Below are positions 16,023 to 23,568 of a stretch of 64,000 bases of DNA, piece by piece. Source of the DNA: Stenotrophomonas sp. BIO128-Bstrain (GTDB lineage Bacteria; Pseudomonadota; Gammaproteobacteria; Xanthomonadales; Xanthomonadaceae); contig NZ_CP124620.1 in assembly GCF_030128875.1 (NCBI RefSeq), forward strand, positions 3,038,001-3,102,000, given 5' to 3'. How positions within the stretch are numbered: position 1 is the stretch's first letter; the number at the start of each line of letters is the position of its first letter. The translations under genes and the position numbers were made by a program. The notes below the pieces were generated by a model. That model did not search any database. It saw only the letters and a program-made list of their open reading frames with translations, and was not told where the DNA came from.

Positions 16023-16070
16023 CGTGCTCCGGTTGCTCGGGCGGAATTGCCCGGAACCGTGGCGAGCACG
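16023..16070 (-). promoter_or_regulatory. Leader hairpin masking the RadC-like start
   Basis: On the minus strand CGTGCTC pairs with GAGCACG, CGGTT with AACCG and CGGGC with GCCCG around a short loop, giving one 48-base interrupted hairpin. The GGAG that should serve as Shine-Dalgarno lies inside the 3' arm and the ATG follows three bases later. The arrangement suggests translational control. Confidence 0.55.
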
Positions 16071-16354
16071 GCGCAGCGCAAGCAGTCAGGGATCGGAGAC
16101 GGCCATCAGGCCGCAAGCGTGCGAGCACGCGCAGTCATTGACGGCGAGAACGCCGTGATACGGTGAAGGGAACAGCAAGACCGCCTACACCCTCCCATTG
16201 CACACACAGGCCCTTGTGCAAGCGGAGCGCGCAGGCCCGTCAGGGCCGAAGGCGTCAGGGGTCAAAGTCGAATGGCCGCGACTCGGAACGAGGCGCGGGG
16301 CGCAGCCCGCGAACCCGACGGCGGCACGCCGGGGCGCACTGGATTTGTTGCGCG
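16071..16354. other. Junction between ICE core and CBASS cargo
   Basis: 284 bases with no gene. The first part is the RadC leader. Copy C of the dispersed element occupies 16218-16341, and the cap3 stop follows 13 bases later. Base composition drops visibly in G+C from here into the CBASS genes, so the cargo boundary is close to 16341. Confidence 0.5.
16218..16341. repeat. Dispersed element, diverged copy C
   Basis: It begins TGCAAGCGGAGCGCGCAGG and keeps CGAAGGCGTCAGGG, GTCGAATGGCCGCGAC and GCGGGGCGCAGCCCG in the same order as copies A and B, with substitutions and small gaps. It ends 13 bases before the cap3 stop and so marks the inner edge of the defence cargo. Confidence 0.6.
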
Positions 16355-16822
16355 CTATTCCACAGGGGCAAGTACCAAACCTCGGCCTGATTTCGGCACC
16401 AACTCAGCGTATAGAGATTTTCGTCCGACGATGACAGCGACCATTGGCCGCTTGTCCCGACGCTTCGCTGATAAGCGGTTCCATTCCGATCTGTCCAGAC
16501 CAGAAGGATGAGGATGATCCTCTGGATGAGTGTGCCATTCCCCCAAGTAGCGGATAGTCCCGTTACTTGCCGTCCATCGCGCCAGGGCAATAGATTCGTG
16601 ACCAAAGGGCATCCGTTCGAATAGACATCGGAATCTCTTGTCATGTTCCGTAGGGGCCGTGGCTTCCTCGATAATCATGTGAGCCCCATGAACCGAACCA
16701 AGCAGAATTCCACCAGCTTCACAGGCGGTATCAACAATCTGAATATGCTGGCAAAAAGTCTCCAGTGTGGAATCCGTAAAATGCAGCAGCGTCCTCCTGT
16801 CGCCACTGGCCCAGGAACTCAT
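16355..16822 (-). CDS. cap3: CBASS Cap3, JAB/JAMM deconjugating peptidase
   Basis: A 155-residue JAMM isopeptidase-type protein. With the start used here, Glu35 (CEAGGILLG), His97 and His99 (EWHTHPEDHPHP), Ser107 and Asp110 (SGLD) form the complete metal site. In type II CBASS, Cap3 removes the cyclase from targets to which Cap2 has joined it, antagonising activation. The ATG at 16822 gives an ATGA overlap with the cap2 stop; two in-frame ATGs six and three codons upstream (16840, 16831) are alternatives. It is the last gene of the operon. Confidence 0.9.
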   Translation of the reverse strand: MSSWASGDRRTLLHFTDSTLETFCQHIQIVDTACEAGGILLGSVHGAHMIIEEATAPTEHDKRFRCLFERMPFGHESIALARWTASNGTIRYLGEWHTHPEDHPHPSGLDRSEWNRLSAKRRDKRPMVAVIVGRKSLYAELVPKSGRGLVLAPVE

Positions 16823-18450
16823 GAATTGCATACAGGACATTCCGGGTTCCGCAGCGGATCACAGTCGGGCGTGGCAGATTGCTGGGTACGGTCGATGATC
16901 CTCGTTCGAAGTGCGGGTGAATGGACGCCGTTAACCCAATCAAGCGCCATCTCTGCGCCCAGGCTGGCAGCATGCACTGACACCGAGGCAGGAAACGGCA
17001 CGTATAAGCCCTCGCATCCGTGCCCCGCCAAGATGGCAGGAAGAGGATCAACGGTAGAGCGGAGTTCACCTCTTCTATTGCTATGCCAAAGACATCGGTA
17101 GCAAGCACCAGATGCGTGCGTTCTCAATAGTGCGCGGACAGCCGTACCCGGTCCCTCTATCCAGACCGAAAGCATGGGCGTAGGTAGTAGATGATGGTCG
17201 CACAGCCAGTGCCCAAGGGATTCCTCCCCGGTGGCATCTATGAGAAGGTCCAGTTCTCCCAACTTGGCCTGCCTGACATCAACGGGAAGAGAACGAATCT
17301 CGGCCCCTGGCGCCAAGCGTTTCAGTTCCTTCGCCATAGCCTCGGCTTTGTTAGACAGCAGGTCTGGAAATCCCAAGCGATGGCGCCCGATGTTCTGCGG
17401 GAGAAGGCAGTCGAAGTCCACTAACGTGAGTTTTCCGCCGCATGTTCCCGCCCCGGCCTTGACCAGCATGTCCGACAAATATCCGCCGATCGTGCCGCAT
17501 CCCACGACGGCCAAGTTCTTGCCTGCAAGCGTTTTTGACTTAGGCATGTTCCGCTGGGCAAGGTAGCGATCGTCGATTCTGACCACTGAGATGGGTATCA
17601 CCTTCAACCCATAGCTGGAATCCTTTCGATCTGCGAGCTTGCTCTTTTTCACCGGACGTTGGCGGTCATAGAGAACCACGAAGCCATACGTCATCAACGG
17701 GGATTCGATGACGATCAGAACGCCATTGGCCTTTTTCCTTTCTCCTTCCTTGATGCGTTCGTGAATCTTGCGTCGGCACCGAGGGTCAAGGGTGCTTTGC
17801 CACGCCAAGATATCCCTCACTGTTTCAGGAGGCCAATGGCCGGTCAGAGGACGGGGTTGAGCACCCGTCTTTACCCGGTAAGTCAGCACCGTTCTATCGG
17901 TGACTTGGTAGCCGAGCGACTTCAGTTTTTCTGTTGTTCGATCTTCGTTGTCGGTGATGAACCACAAGGGATTCCCATTGGCCTGCGCGACGATGCAGTT
18001 CTGCCGCCCCAAATCCTCGCCTTGCATGTCCACGAAGCAAAGCCCACCGTGCCAGTAGGCGAAGAACTCTTCCGCGAGATCTTCGATCATCTCTCCCTTC
18101 AGGATCTGCCCGAACAAGACGGCCGCGTGTTGCAGGCATGCCAGCGACTGTCCGACAGGATCGTAGATGTCCAGGACGACCGTGCCCTTGGCGAGATAGC
18201 AAAGCCCGCCATCTGCGCCAAGATGAGGAACTGCAGCCGGCAGTTCGGAGGGGATTTCCAGGAGCCGGATGCGAGGTAAGTCAAAGAATGTGGGGTCGAG
18301 TTGGACTTCGCACGGACAACCCTTGCCCGCACCGGGTGGGTTCAAACACCCGTGCAGCTTGAACCAGCCGTCATCCGTCTTGCCAACAAACACGAAGCCT
18401 TGCTGCTCGAAGGCCTCGATCACGTCTGCGACCGCTGGGGCGCCGCTCAT
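16819..18450 (-). CDS. cap2: CBASS Cap2, E1-E2 fusion ligase
   Basis: A 543-residue ubiquitin-transfer-like enzyme. The N-terminal ~170 residues are an E2-like domain with candidate catalytic Cys84 ([13 protein letters not shown]). After a linker, the E1-like ThiF domain has the nucleotide loop [16 protein letters not shown], the [17 protein letters not shown] strand and [15 protein letters not shown]. Cysteines in SGACYRCLW and [11 protein letters not shown] are candidates for the E1 thioester site. Cap2 conjugates the C-terminus of the cyclase to cellular targets and primes signalling. Its start overlaps the cyclase stop by ATGA. Confidence 0.92.
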   Translation of the reverse strand: MSGAPAVADVIEAFEQQGFVFVGKTDDGWFKLHGCLNPPGAGKGCPCEVQLDPTFFDLPRIRLLEIPSELPAAVPHLGADGGLCYLAKGTVVLDIYDPVGQSLACLQHAAVLFGQILKGEMIEDLAEEFFAYWHGGLCFVDMQGEDLGRQNCIVAQANGNPLWFITDNEDRTTEKLKSLGYQVTDRTVLTYRVKTGAQPRPLTGHWPPETVRDILAWQSTLDPRCRRKIHERIKEGERKKANGVLIVIESPLMTYGFVVLYDRQRPVKKSKLADRKDSSYGLKVIPISVVRIDDRYLAQRNMPKSKTLAGKNLAVVGCGTIGGYLSDMLVKAGAGTCGGKLTLVDFDCLLPQNIGRHRLGFPDLLSNKAEAMAKELKRLAPGAEIRSLPVDVRQAKLGELDLLIDATGEESLGHWLCDHHLLPTPMLSVWIEGPGTAVRALLRTHASGACYRCLWHSNRRGELRSTVDPLPAILAGHGCEGLYVPFPASVSVHAASLGAEMALDWVNGVHSPALRTRIIDRTQQSATPDCDPLRNPECPVCNS

Positions 18451-19589
18451 CCGGCCTTCGTTCGTCCGACCAGTTCGCTCGGACCAGCGGCGGCGGGAGC
18501 GGCGGCGATGGTGGCGACGATGGATACCACCTTGACCCGATCCGGCTCATTCGGAAAACGCGGACCGAATTCGCCCTGCATCCAGATGCAAGCTTGGGAA
18601 GGGCTGCTGGCGTCGGTTGCGCCGCGAAGGACCTTCTCAAATTCTTCGAACGCCTTTGCGGCTTCTTCGACACAGGCTTTGCCCAGCCGTGCCGTAAGCG
18701 ATTCGGATTCATCCACAGGGTTGTTCACCCCCGCACGCAACCGGGCCGGCAGTGCCACGACGACATCCAGCAACGCGAGGTCGTCGCGCCGATCACGCTT
18801 TTCAAATAGAGGGGCCGCGGCGGCCATCAGCAGGATCGAAGAGGGCCCGCCGCTGGACCACCTCCAATCACGGAATGCCTTCAAGTAACGAACTACGCGG
18901 CGGAACTGCTCCCCCTTGGCGTCCACTTCGCCCAGGAACCATTCCTTCACAGGCCTAGGGTCAGAGGGCATCCAGTTGCATTCACGATGAGCCAGAAGCA
19001 CCTTGTCAGCGGGCAGCGCTGTCCAAGCATCCCGTTCTGCCATGTTCACCGCTTCCGTCAGCGAGTCGTAGCCATATCGCTCCATCGAGGCCTTTGCGAG
19101 CGTGACAAATTCTTCGTCGGGAATAGCGTACAAAGGAATATCAATGTGGGCATACGCTGAAATGACGATACGGATGCACGTCGGCTTGTCGGTGACAAGC
19201 TTCCACTGCTTTTCCTCGACCAGCGGCCTCAATGCTTCTTCTGCAGCAGCAAAGAACACTGTCGTAGCCGTGCTGGGGCGTTTCGTCTGCGAGACGAAAC
19301 TCAACGGCAGATAGCACCCATCATCGACATCCGCTTGTTGCGGGCGTTGGGCCGGAGAATTCAGCGTCTTGTATGCCCACGACCCTTGCGTGAAGAAGCG
19401 TGGCTGCGGCACGTCCTCCGTGTATCCGTTTACCCTCAGCACGCGAGGGATGCCTGTGCGCAGGCAGTCCCTGACATCAGTGCGTGCGCTGGCGATCCAG
19501 GCGCGCTGCTCGGGCGTCAAATCCAGCTCATCATGGATGCAGGACTCGTCGTCAACAGTGGTAAAGAAAAGCGGACTCAGGTTCAGCAT
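18447..19589 (-). CDS. dncV: CBASS CD-NTase, DncV-like cyclase
   Basis: A 380-residue cGAS/DncV-like nucleotidyltransferase. GSWAYKTLN (Gly69-Ser70) and [11 protein letters not shown] (Asp87, Asp89) form the nucleotide and metal site, with Asp150 in HIDIPLY as the third acidic residue. All three are intact, so it should be active. Pairing with a patatin suggests cGAMP as product, as for DncV-CapV, but product identity cannot be read from sequence. The protein ends in ...TKAG; a terminal Gly suits Cap2-mediated conjugation. Its ATG overlaps the capV stop by seven bases. Confidence 0.92.
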   Translation of the reverse strand: MLNLSPLFFTTVDDESCIHDELDLTPEQRAWIASARTDVRDCLRTGIPRVLRVNGYTEDVPQPRFFTQGSWAYKTLNSPAQRPQQADVDDGCYLPLSFVSQTKRPSTATTVFFAAAEEALRPLVEEKQWKLVTDKPTCIRIVISAYAHIDIPLYAIPDEEFVTLAKASMERYGYDSLTEAVNMAERDAWTALPADKVLLAHRECNWMPSDPRPVKEWFLGEVDAKGEQFRRVVRYLKAFRDWRWSSGGPSSILLMAAAAPLFEKRDRRDDLALLDVVVALPARLRAGVNNPVDESESLTARLGKACVEEAAKAFEEFEKVLRGATDASSPSQACIWMQGEFGPRFPNEPDRVKVVSIVATIAAAPAAAGPSELVGRTKAG

Positions 19590-20584
19590 GCGGCCTCCGG
19601 AACATTCTTGTTGGGGCCGTGATAGAAGATGGGGGCGCCGGCCTGGTGCGCTCGAAACGGTTGAAAAAGAGGATCGCCAAGCGCGCGCTGGGCCGCGTGG
19701 CTACCGCGATCCTTGAGCGTATTCGTGGCGCCAATGGAAACCCGATCCAGCGCCTTCACGTCCTTGCTCTGATCCGGCGTTGCCTTGTCGTCGATCTGGA
19801 AGTAGTTGTTCCCCAACAGCTGTCTCAGCATGTAGTCCACGGACGATTCCTGGGCGGAGATCACCAGATCGAAGAGTCCTCCGCGCCACTTACCGAATCC
19901 TCGGTCAAGGCTGGCGCCGCCACGGACAGTCGCACCAATTGTCATCGTGCCGATGGAAAGAACCCGAATCCGCGCATCCTGTTTCGGTGCCAGGAACGTG
20001 TTGACTTCATGCAACCCGAACAGACCAGGAGCATTACCCACCAGCCCTCCATCCGCGAAGACACCGCGGTCGTTACGCGCCAGCGGAAAGTAGACGGGCG
20101 CGGCAGCGGTCGCCAACGCAACATCGACGATCTTCATGCGGTGATCAAATTCAAAGGAAGGGTGGTGAGGTGTCTTGAAAAACTGTCCGCGACCTGTCGA
20201 GTAGTTGACTGCTGGTACAAGAACACGATGCTTCAGGTCGCCTACGGTGGTTCTCTGGAAGCGTTCGGTCAGCACTTCTCGCAACCCTGCCGAATCATGC
20301 TTTGCAGTCAACCAGAATCCCAGAAGCCGTCTTGAAAGACTGCGGCAACCAAAGATGCGGCTGCCTTCGTCTTCGAACAGTGCTTTGAGTTCGCTGGCAG
20401 GGATTTCCGCTGCCAGTCCCAAAGCCAACATCCCTCCTGCCGATGTGCCACAAATCAGGTCAAAGTGGGAAGCGATAGGCCGGCCCAGCACGGCTTCAAG
20501 CTCGGCAAGAACCGTGGCCGTATAAAGGCCGCGATAGCCTCCCCCCGACAGGGAGAGCACATGGTAGGTAGGGATGTCAGTCAT
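19583..20584 (-). CDS. capV: CBASS effector CapV, patatin-like phospholipase
   Basis: A 333-residue patatin phospholipase. [10 protein letters not shown] (14-19) is the oxyanion loop, GTSAGG contains nucleophile Ser48, and ADGG holds the dyad Asp178. The remaining C-terminal half is the usual CapV extension. When bound by the cyclic dinucleotide made by the cyclase, CapV degrades inner-membrane phospholipids and kills or arrests the infected cell. It is the second gene of the operon, starting six bases after the DUF2188 stop, with GAGAGG overlapping that stop as a plausible ribosome site. Confidence 0.92.
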   Translation of the reverse strand: MTDIPTYHVLSLSGGGYRGLYTATVLAELEAVLGRPIASHFDLICGTSAGGMLALGLAAEIPASELKALFEDEGSRIFGCRSLSRRLLGFWLTAKHDSAGLREVLTERFQRTTVGDLKHRVLVPAVNYSTGRGQFFKTPHHPSFEFDHRMKIVDVALATAAAPVYFPLARNDRGVFADGGLVGNAPGLFGLHEVNTFLAPKQDARIRVLSIGTMTIGATVRGGASLDRGFGKWRGGLFDLVISAQESSVDYMLRQLLGNNYFQIDDKATPDQSKDVKALDRVSIGATNTLKDRGSHAAQRALGDPLFQPFRAHQAGAPIFYHGPNKNVPEAAC

Positions 20585-20590
20585 GACGTC

Positions 20591-20815
20591 TTAACCTCTC
20601 GGGGGAAAGGAGTCGTTGCCGTGGCTATCCTTGTCACGGATACGGCCATCTGGACGATGGATGACGAGTTCGGACTTCTGGTTGCGTGCAATATCCCGCG
20701 CTGCATCTATTGCTTGCTGCTGCGTGTCATGCACAGAGGTCGCCCGCTCGTTGCCGGCGCCTTTAACGGCCCAACCGTCTTGATGAGGAACAACATGCTG
20801 ATTTTTTCCGGCCAT
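20591..20815 (-). CDS. DUF2188 protein heading the CBASS operon
   Basis: A 74-residue basic DUF2188 protein: NQHVVPHQDGWAVKGAGNERATSVHDTQQQAIDAARDIARNQKSELVIHRPDGRIRDKDSHGND. The family is small (about 60-80 residues), common in phages and islands, and uncharacterised. The pattern of HVVP...GWAVK...A...T...QAI..AR...E..IH..DG.I is complete. AGGAG lies eight bases before the ATG, and capV starts six bases after the stop, so it should be the first gene of the CBASS mRNA. A part in CBASS is inferred only from this position. Confidence 0.8.
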   Translation of the reverse strand: MAGKNQHVVPHQDGWAVKGAGNERATSVHDTQQQAIDAARDIARNQKSELVIHRPDGRIRDKDSHGNDSFPPRG

Positions 20816-20895
20816 GATGGCACTCCTACAATGGAACTATGGAAGTCCCAGCCAGCCGGCTGGGTTGTCAATGGCCGCCCGCTGTAGCACAATAC

Positions 20896-20913
20896 GTTGC
20901 TCATGCAGACAAC
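20896..20913. promoter_or_regulatory. Candidate CapH operator, site 1
   Basis: GTTGCTCATGCAGACAAC has the same 18-bp frame (GTTG, ten-base centre and right arm ending AGACAAC) as site 2, with a less symmetric left arm. It lies 81 bases upstream of the DUF2188 start. Confidence 0.5.
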
Positions 20914-20961
20914 AGGAAGACCAAGCCAATCCAACCTGTAGCAGGCGAAAAATCTGCTTCC

Positions 20962-20979
20962 GTTGTCTGGCTAGACAAC
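20962..20979. promoter_or_regulatory. Candidate CapH operator, site 2
   Basis: GTTGTCTGGCTAGACAAC is an 18-bp inverted repeat with perfect 7-bp arms (GTTGTCT/AGACAAC). It lies 147 bases from the DUF2188 start and 123 from the capH start, the kind of site expected for a dimeric XRE repressor acting on both genes. Confidence 0.55.
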
Positions 20980-21102
20980 AATGTATCAGAGCATGTGCGC
21001 TGGCGCAACACCTGCGCAACATGCGCCTTTGGACTCGACTGAATGTGGGGTTGATGCAACAGAGGGCTACGGCCTTCCCCCGCAACGCAAGGATCAGAAC
21101 TC

Positions 21103-21495
21103 ATGCCACAAACAGGCTTGGGCGTCGCTATCAAGACGCTACGCGAACGCAGAACCCTTTCCCTGCGTGAAATTGGGCAGCTATCGTCAGTGGACCATGC
21201 ATACGTCTACCGCCTCGAAACTGGCGAAAAAACAAACCCCTCCCAAGACCTGATTGAAAAGCTATTGAAGGTTCTTAAGCCGACGGAGAGAGATGCTGCA
21301 CTCGTAACTTGGCTGGTTGACCATGCGGACGCCGACCCGAACCTCGTCGAATTTGTGCTACAAGATTCGTCTATTGGTATCGACGTATTTACGATGGCGG
21401 CCGGCGTCAGGCATCGGGGTAACGCAAGGCCTGATCCCGCCACATTGATTACCCGGATCAAAAAGGCCCTTGAGGACGACGACGAGGACGATTGA
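21103..21495 (+). CDS. capH: CapH-like XRE regulator of CBASS
   Basis: A 130-residue protein. Its N-terminal Cro/C1 helix-turn-helix (LGVAIKTLRERRTLSLREIGQLSSVDHAYVYRLETGEKTNPSQDLIEKLLKVL) is followed by a helical C-terminal part (VTWLVDHADADPNLVEFVLQDSSIGIDVFTMAAGV) and an acidic end. It is divergent from the CBASS operon and followed two bases later by a HEIAH peptidase. This is the arrangement of CapH-CapP, in which CapH represses CBASS and is cleaved by ssDNA-activated CapP. The identification rests on architecture and neighbourhood. AAGGA precedes the ATG. Confidence 0.8.
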   Translation: MPQTGLGVAIKTLRERRTLSLREIGQLSSVDHAYVYRLETGEKTNPSQDLIEKLLKVLKPTERDAALVTWLVDHADADPNLVEFVLQDSSIGIDVFTMAAGVRHRGNARPDPATLITRIKKALEDDDEDD

Positions 21496-21497
21496 AC

Positions 21498-22367
21498 ATG
21501 GACGAATCGGATGTCAGACAGAAAGCACGCGCGTTCATTGCGAAAGTCGATGTTTCTAACATCCGAGAAGACCTGTCTCCCTATGTGACCGCTGCTAATG
21601 CCAAGGTCAAGAAAGATGAGCTTGGCGAAGGAGAGTCTGGCTATACCATTACCAAGCCGAACGGGAAGCACATAATCACCGTGAACTCCCTGGAGACTGA
21701 GGAACGCCAGCGTTTCACTATTTGCCACGAGATAGCGCATATCGTGCTCGACCTAGAATCGAGTCACGAGGAAGTCCCGTCCTGGTCTTATGCCAAACGG
21801 CATCCCAACGAGATCGCCTGCGACACATTTGCCGCTGAACTGCTGATGCCTTATCAGCGATGGCTTTCTGTCGTTCCCAAGGAAGAGCCTTCCTTGGACC
21901 TTATCCAGCGCATGGCCGATTTGTTTGGCACTTCATTTCCCGCGGCTGCGTCGAGATTCGCCAGTCTCAGCGATGTGCCGTGTGCCTTCGTCACCATGGA
22001 GCGTGGCGCAGTACGGTATGCGGCACGCTCCACGTCTTTGAGACAAGCTGGGGCCTGGATATCACCCAGGTCGGTGATCCCGGCTGGCTCAGTGGCTCAT
22101 CGAGTCAGATCCTCTGGGAACAGTACAACTGATACGGGGGAAGTCTCCCAGGACGTATGGTTCGACAACTGGGAAAAGGGCCTCGATCTCTGGGAACTTT
22201 CAAGGCACTACGCACGCACTGACACCACTATTTCGTTGCTATGGTTTGACGGCGAAGACCTGCCGGAGATCGAAGTGAACCGCTTCGGCGTGCGAGTGGA
22301 AGACGATGGCGGCCTACCAGAATTAACTGGTGAGTTGCCGTGGCCAGGGCGTAGCAAGCGTCGCTAG
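21498..22367 (+). CDS. capP: CapP-like ImmA/IrrE zinc metallopeptidase
   Basis: A 289-residue COG2856 metallopeptidase. ERQRFTICHEIAHIVLDLESS gives zinc ligands His77 and His81 with Glu78 as base; NEIACDTFAAELLMP (Glu105-Asp109) gives the third ligand region. The C-terminal ~150 residues form a separate domain that could sense the signal. In described CapH-CapP pairs, CapP cleaves CapH when it binds single-stranded DNA and so induces CBASS after DNA damage. The ATG at 21498 follows the capH stop by two bases; a TTG six bases earlier is less likely. It converges on the YhcG gene. Confidence 0.82.
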   Translation: MDESDVRQKARAFIAKVDVSNIREDLSPYVTAANAKVKKDELGEGESGYTITKPNGKHIITVNSLETEERQRFTICHEIAHIVLDLESSHEEVPSWSYAKRHPNEIACDTFAAELLMPYQRWLSVVPKEEPSLDLIQRMADLFGTSFPAAASRFASLSDVPCAFVTMERGAVRYAARSTSLRQAGAWISPRSVIPAGSVAHRVRSSGNSTTDTGEVSQDVWFDNWEKGLDLWELSRHYARTDTTISLLWFDGEDLPEIEVNRFGVRVEDDGGLPELTGELPWPGRSKRR

Positions 22368-22398
22368 CTAAGCCTGGCAGCATCACGCTGCAACTGCC

Positions 22399-23568
22399 CT
22401 AGTTTTCGCTGGGCGTATTGTGGGATGCCGGTCTACGTGATTCGAGCAGACGCCGCGTGTTCTCCAGCTCCTTTTGTAGCAGCTCCGCATCCGGCAGCAC
22501 GGTGCGGTAGTTCGCCGCCATAACCTTGGTTGGCAAGCCATCCAGCGCATACCGCGCCAAAGCATGGCCCTTGTCGGCACACAGGATCAGGCCCACCGGC
22601 GGATTCTCGTCCGGGTAGGCCCAATGCTCCTTGGCATAGTTGCAGTACATATGCATTTGCCCCACATCGGCATGGGTCAAGCCACCCAGCTTCAGGTCGA
22701 TGATGACCAGGCAGCGCAGCTTGCGATGGAAGAACAACAGATCCACCCGATACCAAGTCTGGTCGATGCGCAGCCGACGCTGCCGCCCAACGAAGGTGAA
22801 GCCTTCACCCAGCTCCAGCAGGAAGTCCTCCAGCCGCTGGATCAATGCCGCTTCCAGGTCGGATTCCGAATACTCGTCCTTGAGGTCGAGGAACTCCAGT
22901 ACATACGGGTCTTTGATGGCGTCGTTGGGTGTGACGGCATCCTCGGGCTTAGCAACCGAACCCTTGACCAGCATCGCCGCCTTGTCCTTGGACAAGGCCG
23001 TCCGCTCGTAGAACTGGCTGCCGATCTGTCGATCAAGCTGGCGCACGCTCCAGCCACCGCGCAGCGCCTCTGTCTCATAGAACTGACGGGCATGGTCATC
23101 CTTGACCGACAGCAGCCGGACATAGGCTGACCACGGTAGAGCGAAGGCCTGGGCCAGTTCGGAGAGGTCGAATTTCCGAGACACCGTCTCGGAATTCTCT
23201 ATGGGCAGTCCGTCTCCAGATTCCCGAGACAGTGTCTCGGCAATTGCCTCAACGGGGTAAGCGACGAAAAAACGCCGCATGTTCTCCAGGTTGTCCGGGC
23301 TGAAACCGCGCCCAAATCGTGCCGTCAGGTCGGCGGACAACCGCGCCATCAACTGCTCGCCGTAACCGGCCCGCCGTCTGCCTTTCTGCTCGGCTTCGAC
23401 GATCCGGCGGCCAATCTCCCAATAGCTGGCCGTCATCAGCGCGTTGACACTGCGCGCCGCCGCCTGACGCGCCGCGTCCAGCAGCTCCACGATGCCGCCG
23501 TGGATGCCGGCATAGCCAGCCGGTAAGGCAGCGGGTTTCCGTGTTGCCACGGGTGTCTTCCTTGTCAT
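22399..23568 (-). CDS. YhcG/DUF1016 PDDEXK nuclease-domain protein
   Basis: A 389-residue YhcG-family protein. The N-terminal DUF1016_N region covers IVELLDAARQAAARSVNALMTASYWEIGRRIVE and FGRGFSPDNLENMRRFF. The C-terminal PDDEXK nuclease domain has the RIDQTWYRVDLLFFHRKLRCLVIIDLKLG core and GQMHMYCNY. Its physiological role is poorly known, and it frequently occurs in defence and mobile regions. The ATG at 23568 has GGAGGTG ahead of it and overlaps the integrase stop (ATGA), so the two are coupled. An internal repeat encodes ETLSRESG and ETVSRKFD with palindromic DNA. In-frame sequence upstream of 23568 lies inside the integrase gene. Confidence 0.88.
   Translation of the reverse strand: MTRKTPVATRKPAALPAGYAGIHGGIVELLDAARQAAARSVNALMTASYWEIGRRIVEAEQKGRRRAGYGEQLMARLSADLTARFGRGFSPDNLENMRRFFVAYPVEAIAETLSRESGDGLPIENSETVSRKFDLSELAQAFALPWSAYVRLLSVKDDHARQFYETEALRGGWSVRQLDRQIGSQFYERTALSKDKAAMLVKGSVAKPEDAVTPNDAIKDPYVLEFLDLKDEYSESDLEAALIQRLEDFLLELGEGFTFVGRQRRLRIDQTWYRVDLLFFHRKLRCLVIIDLKLGGLTHADVGQMHMYCNYAKEHWAYPDENPPVGLILCADKGHALARYALDGLPTKVMAANYRTVLPDAELLQKELENTRRLLESRRPASHNTPSEN

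Larger units (their letters stand above)
20816..21102. promoter_or_regulatory. Divergent CBASS/capHP control region
   Basis: The 287 bases between the DUF2188 and capH start codons must hold both promoters. Two 18-bp sites (20896-20913 and 20962-20979) share GTTG...AGACAAC. There is also a GTTGTCA half-site at 20864-20870, a 12-bp palindrome CCAGCCGGCTGG at 20852-20863, and a GCGCAACA direct repeat near 21003-21021. No confident -35/-10 pair was recognised for either direction. Confidence 0.6.

Noticed and set aside
15510..16840. RadC-like gene as a second CBASS Cap3
   Set aside because: Its JAB motif (HNHPSGNPEPSSAD) is of the RadC/YeeS type, it has its own terminator and leader, and 335 bases separate it from the CBASS operon.
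20707..20934. A 75-codon minus-strand gene upstream of DUF2188
   Set aside because: It overlaps DUF2188 in another frame and the operator region, and has no ribosome site or motif.
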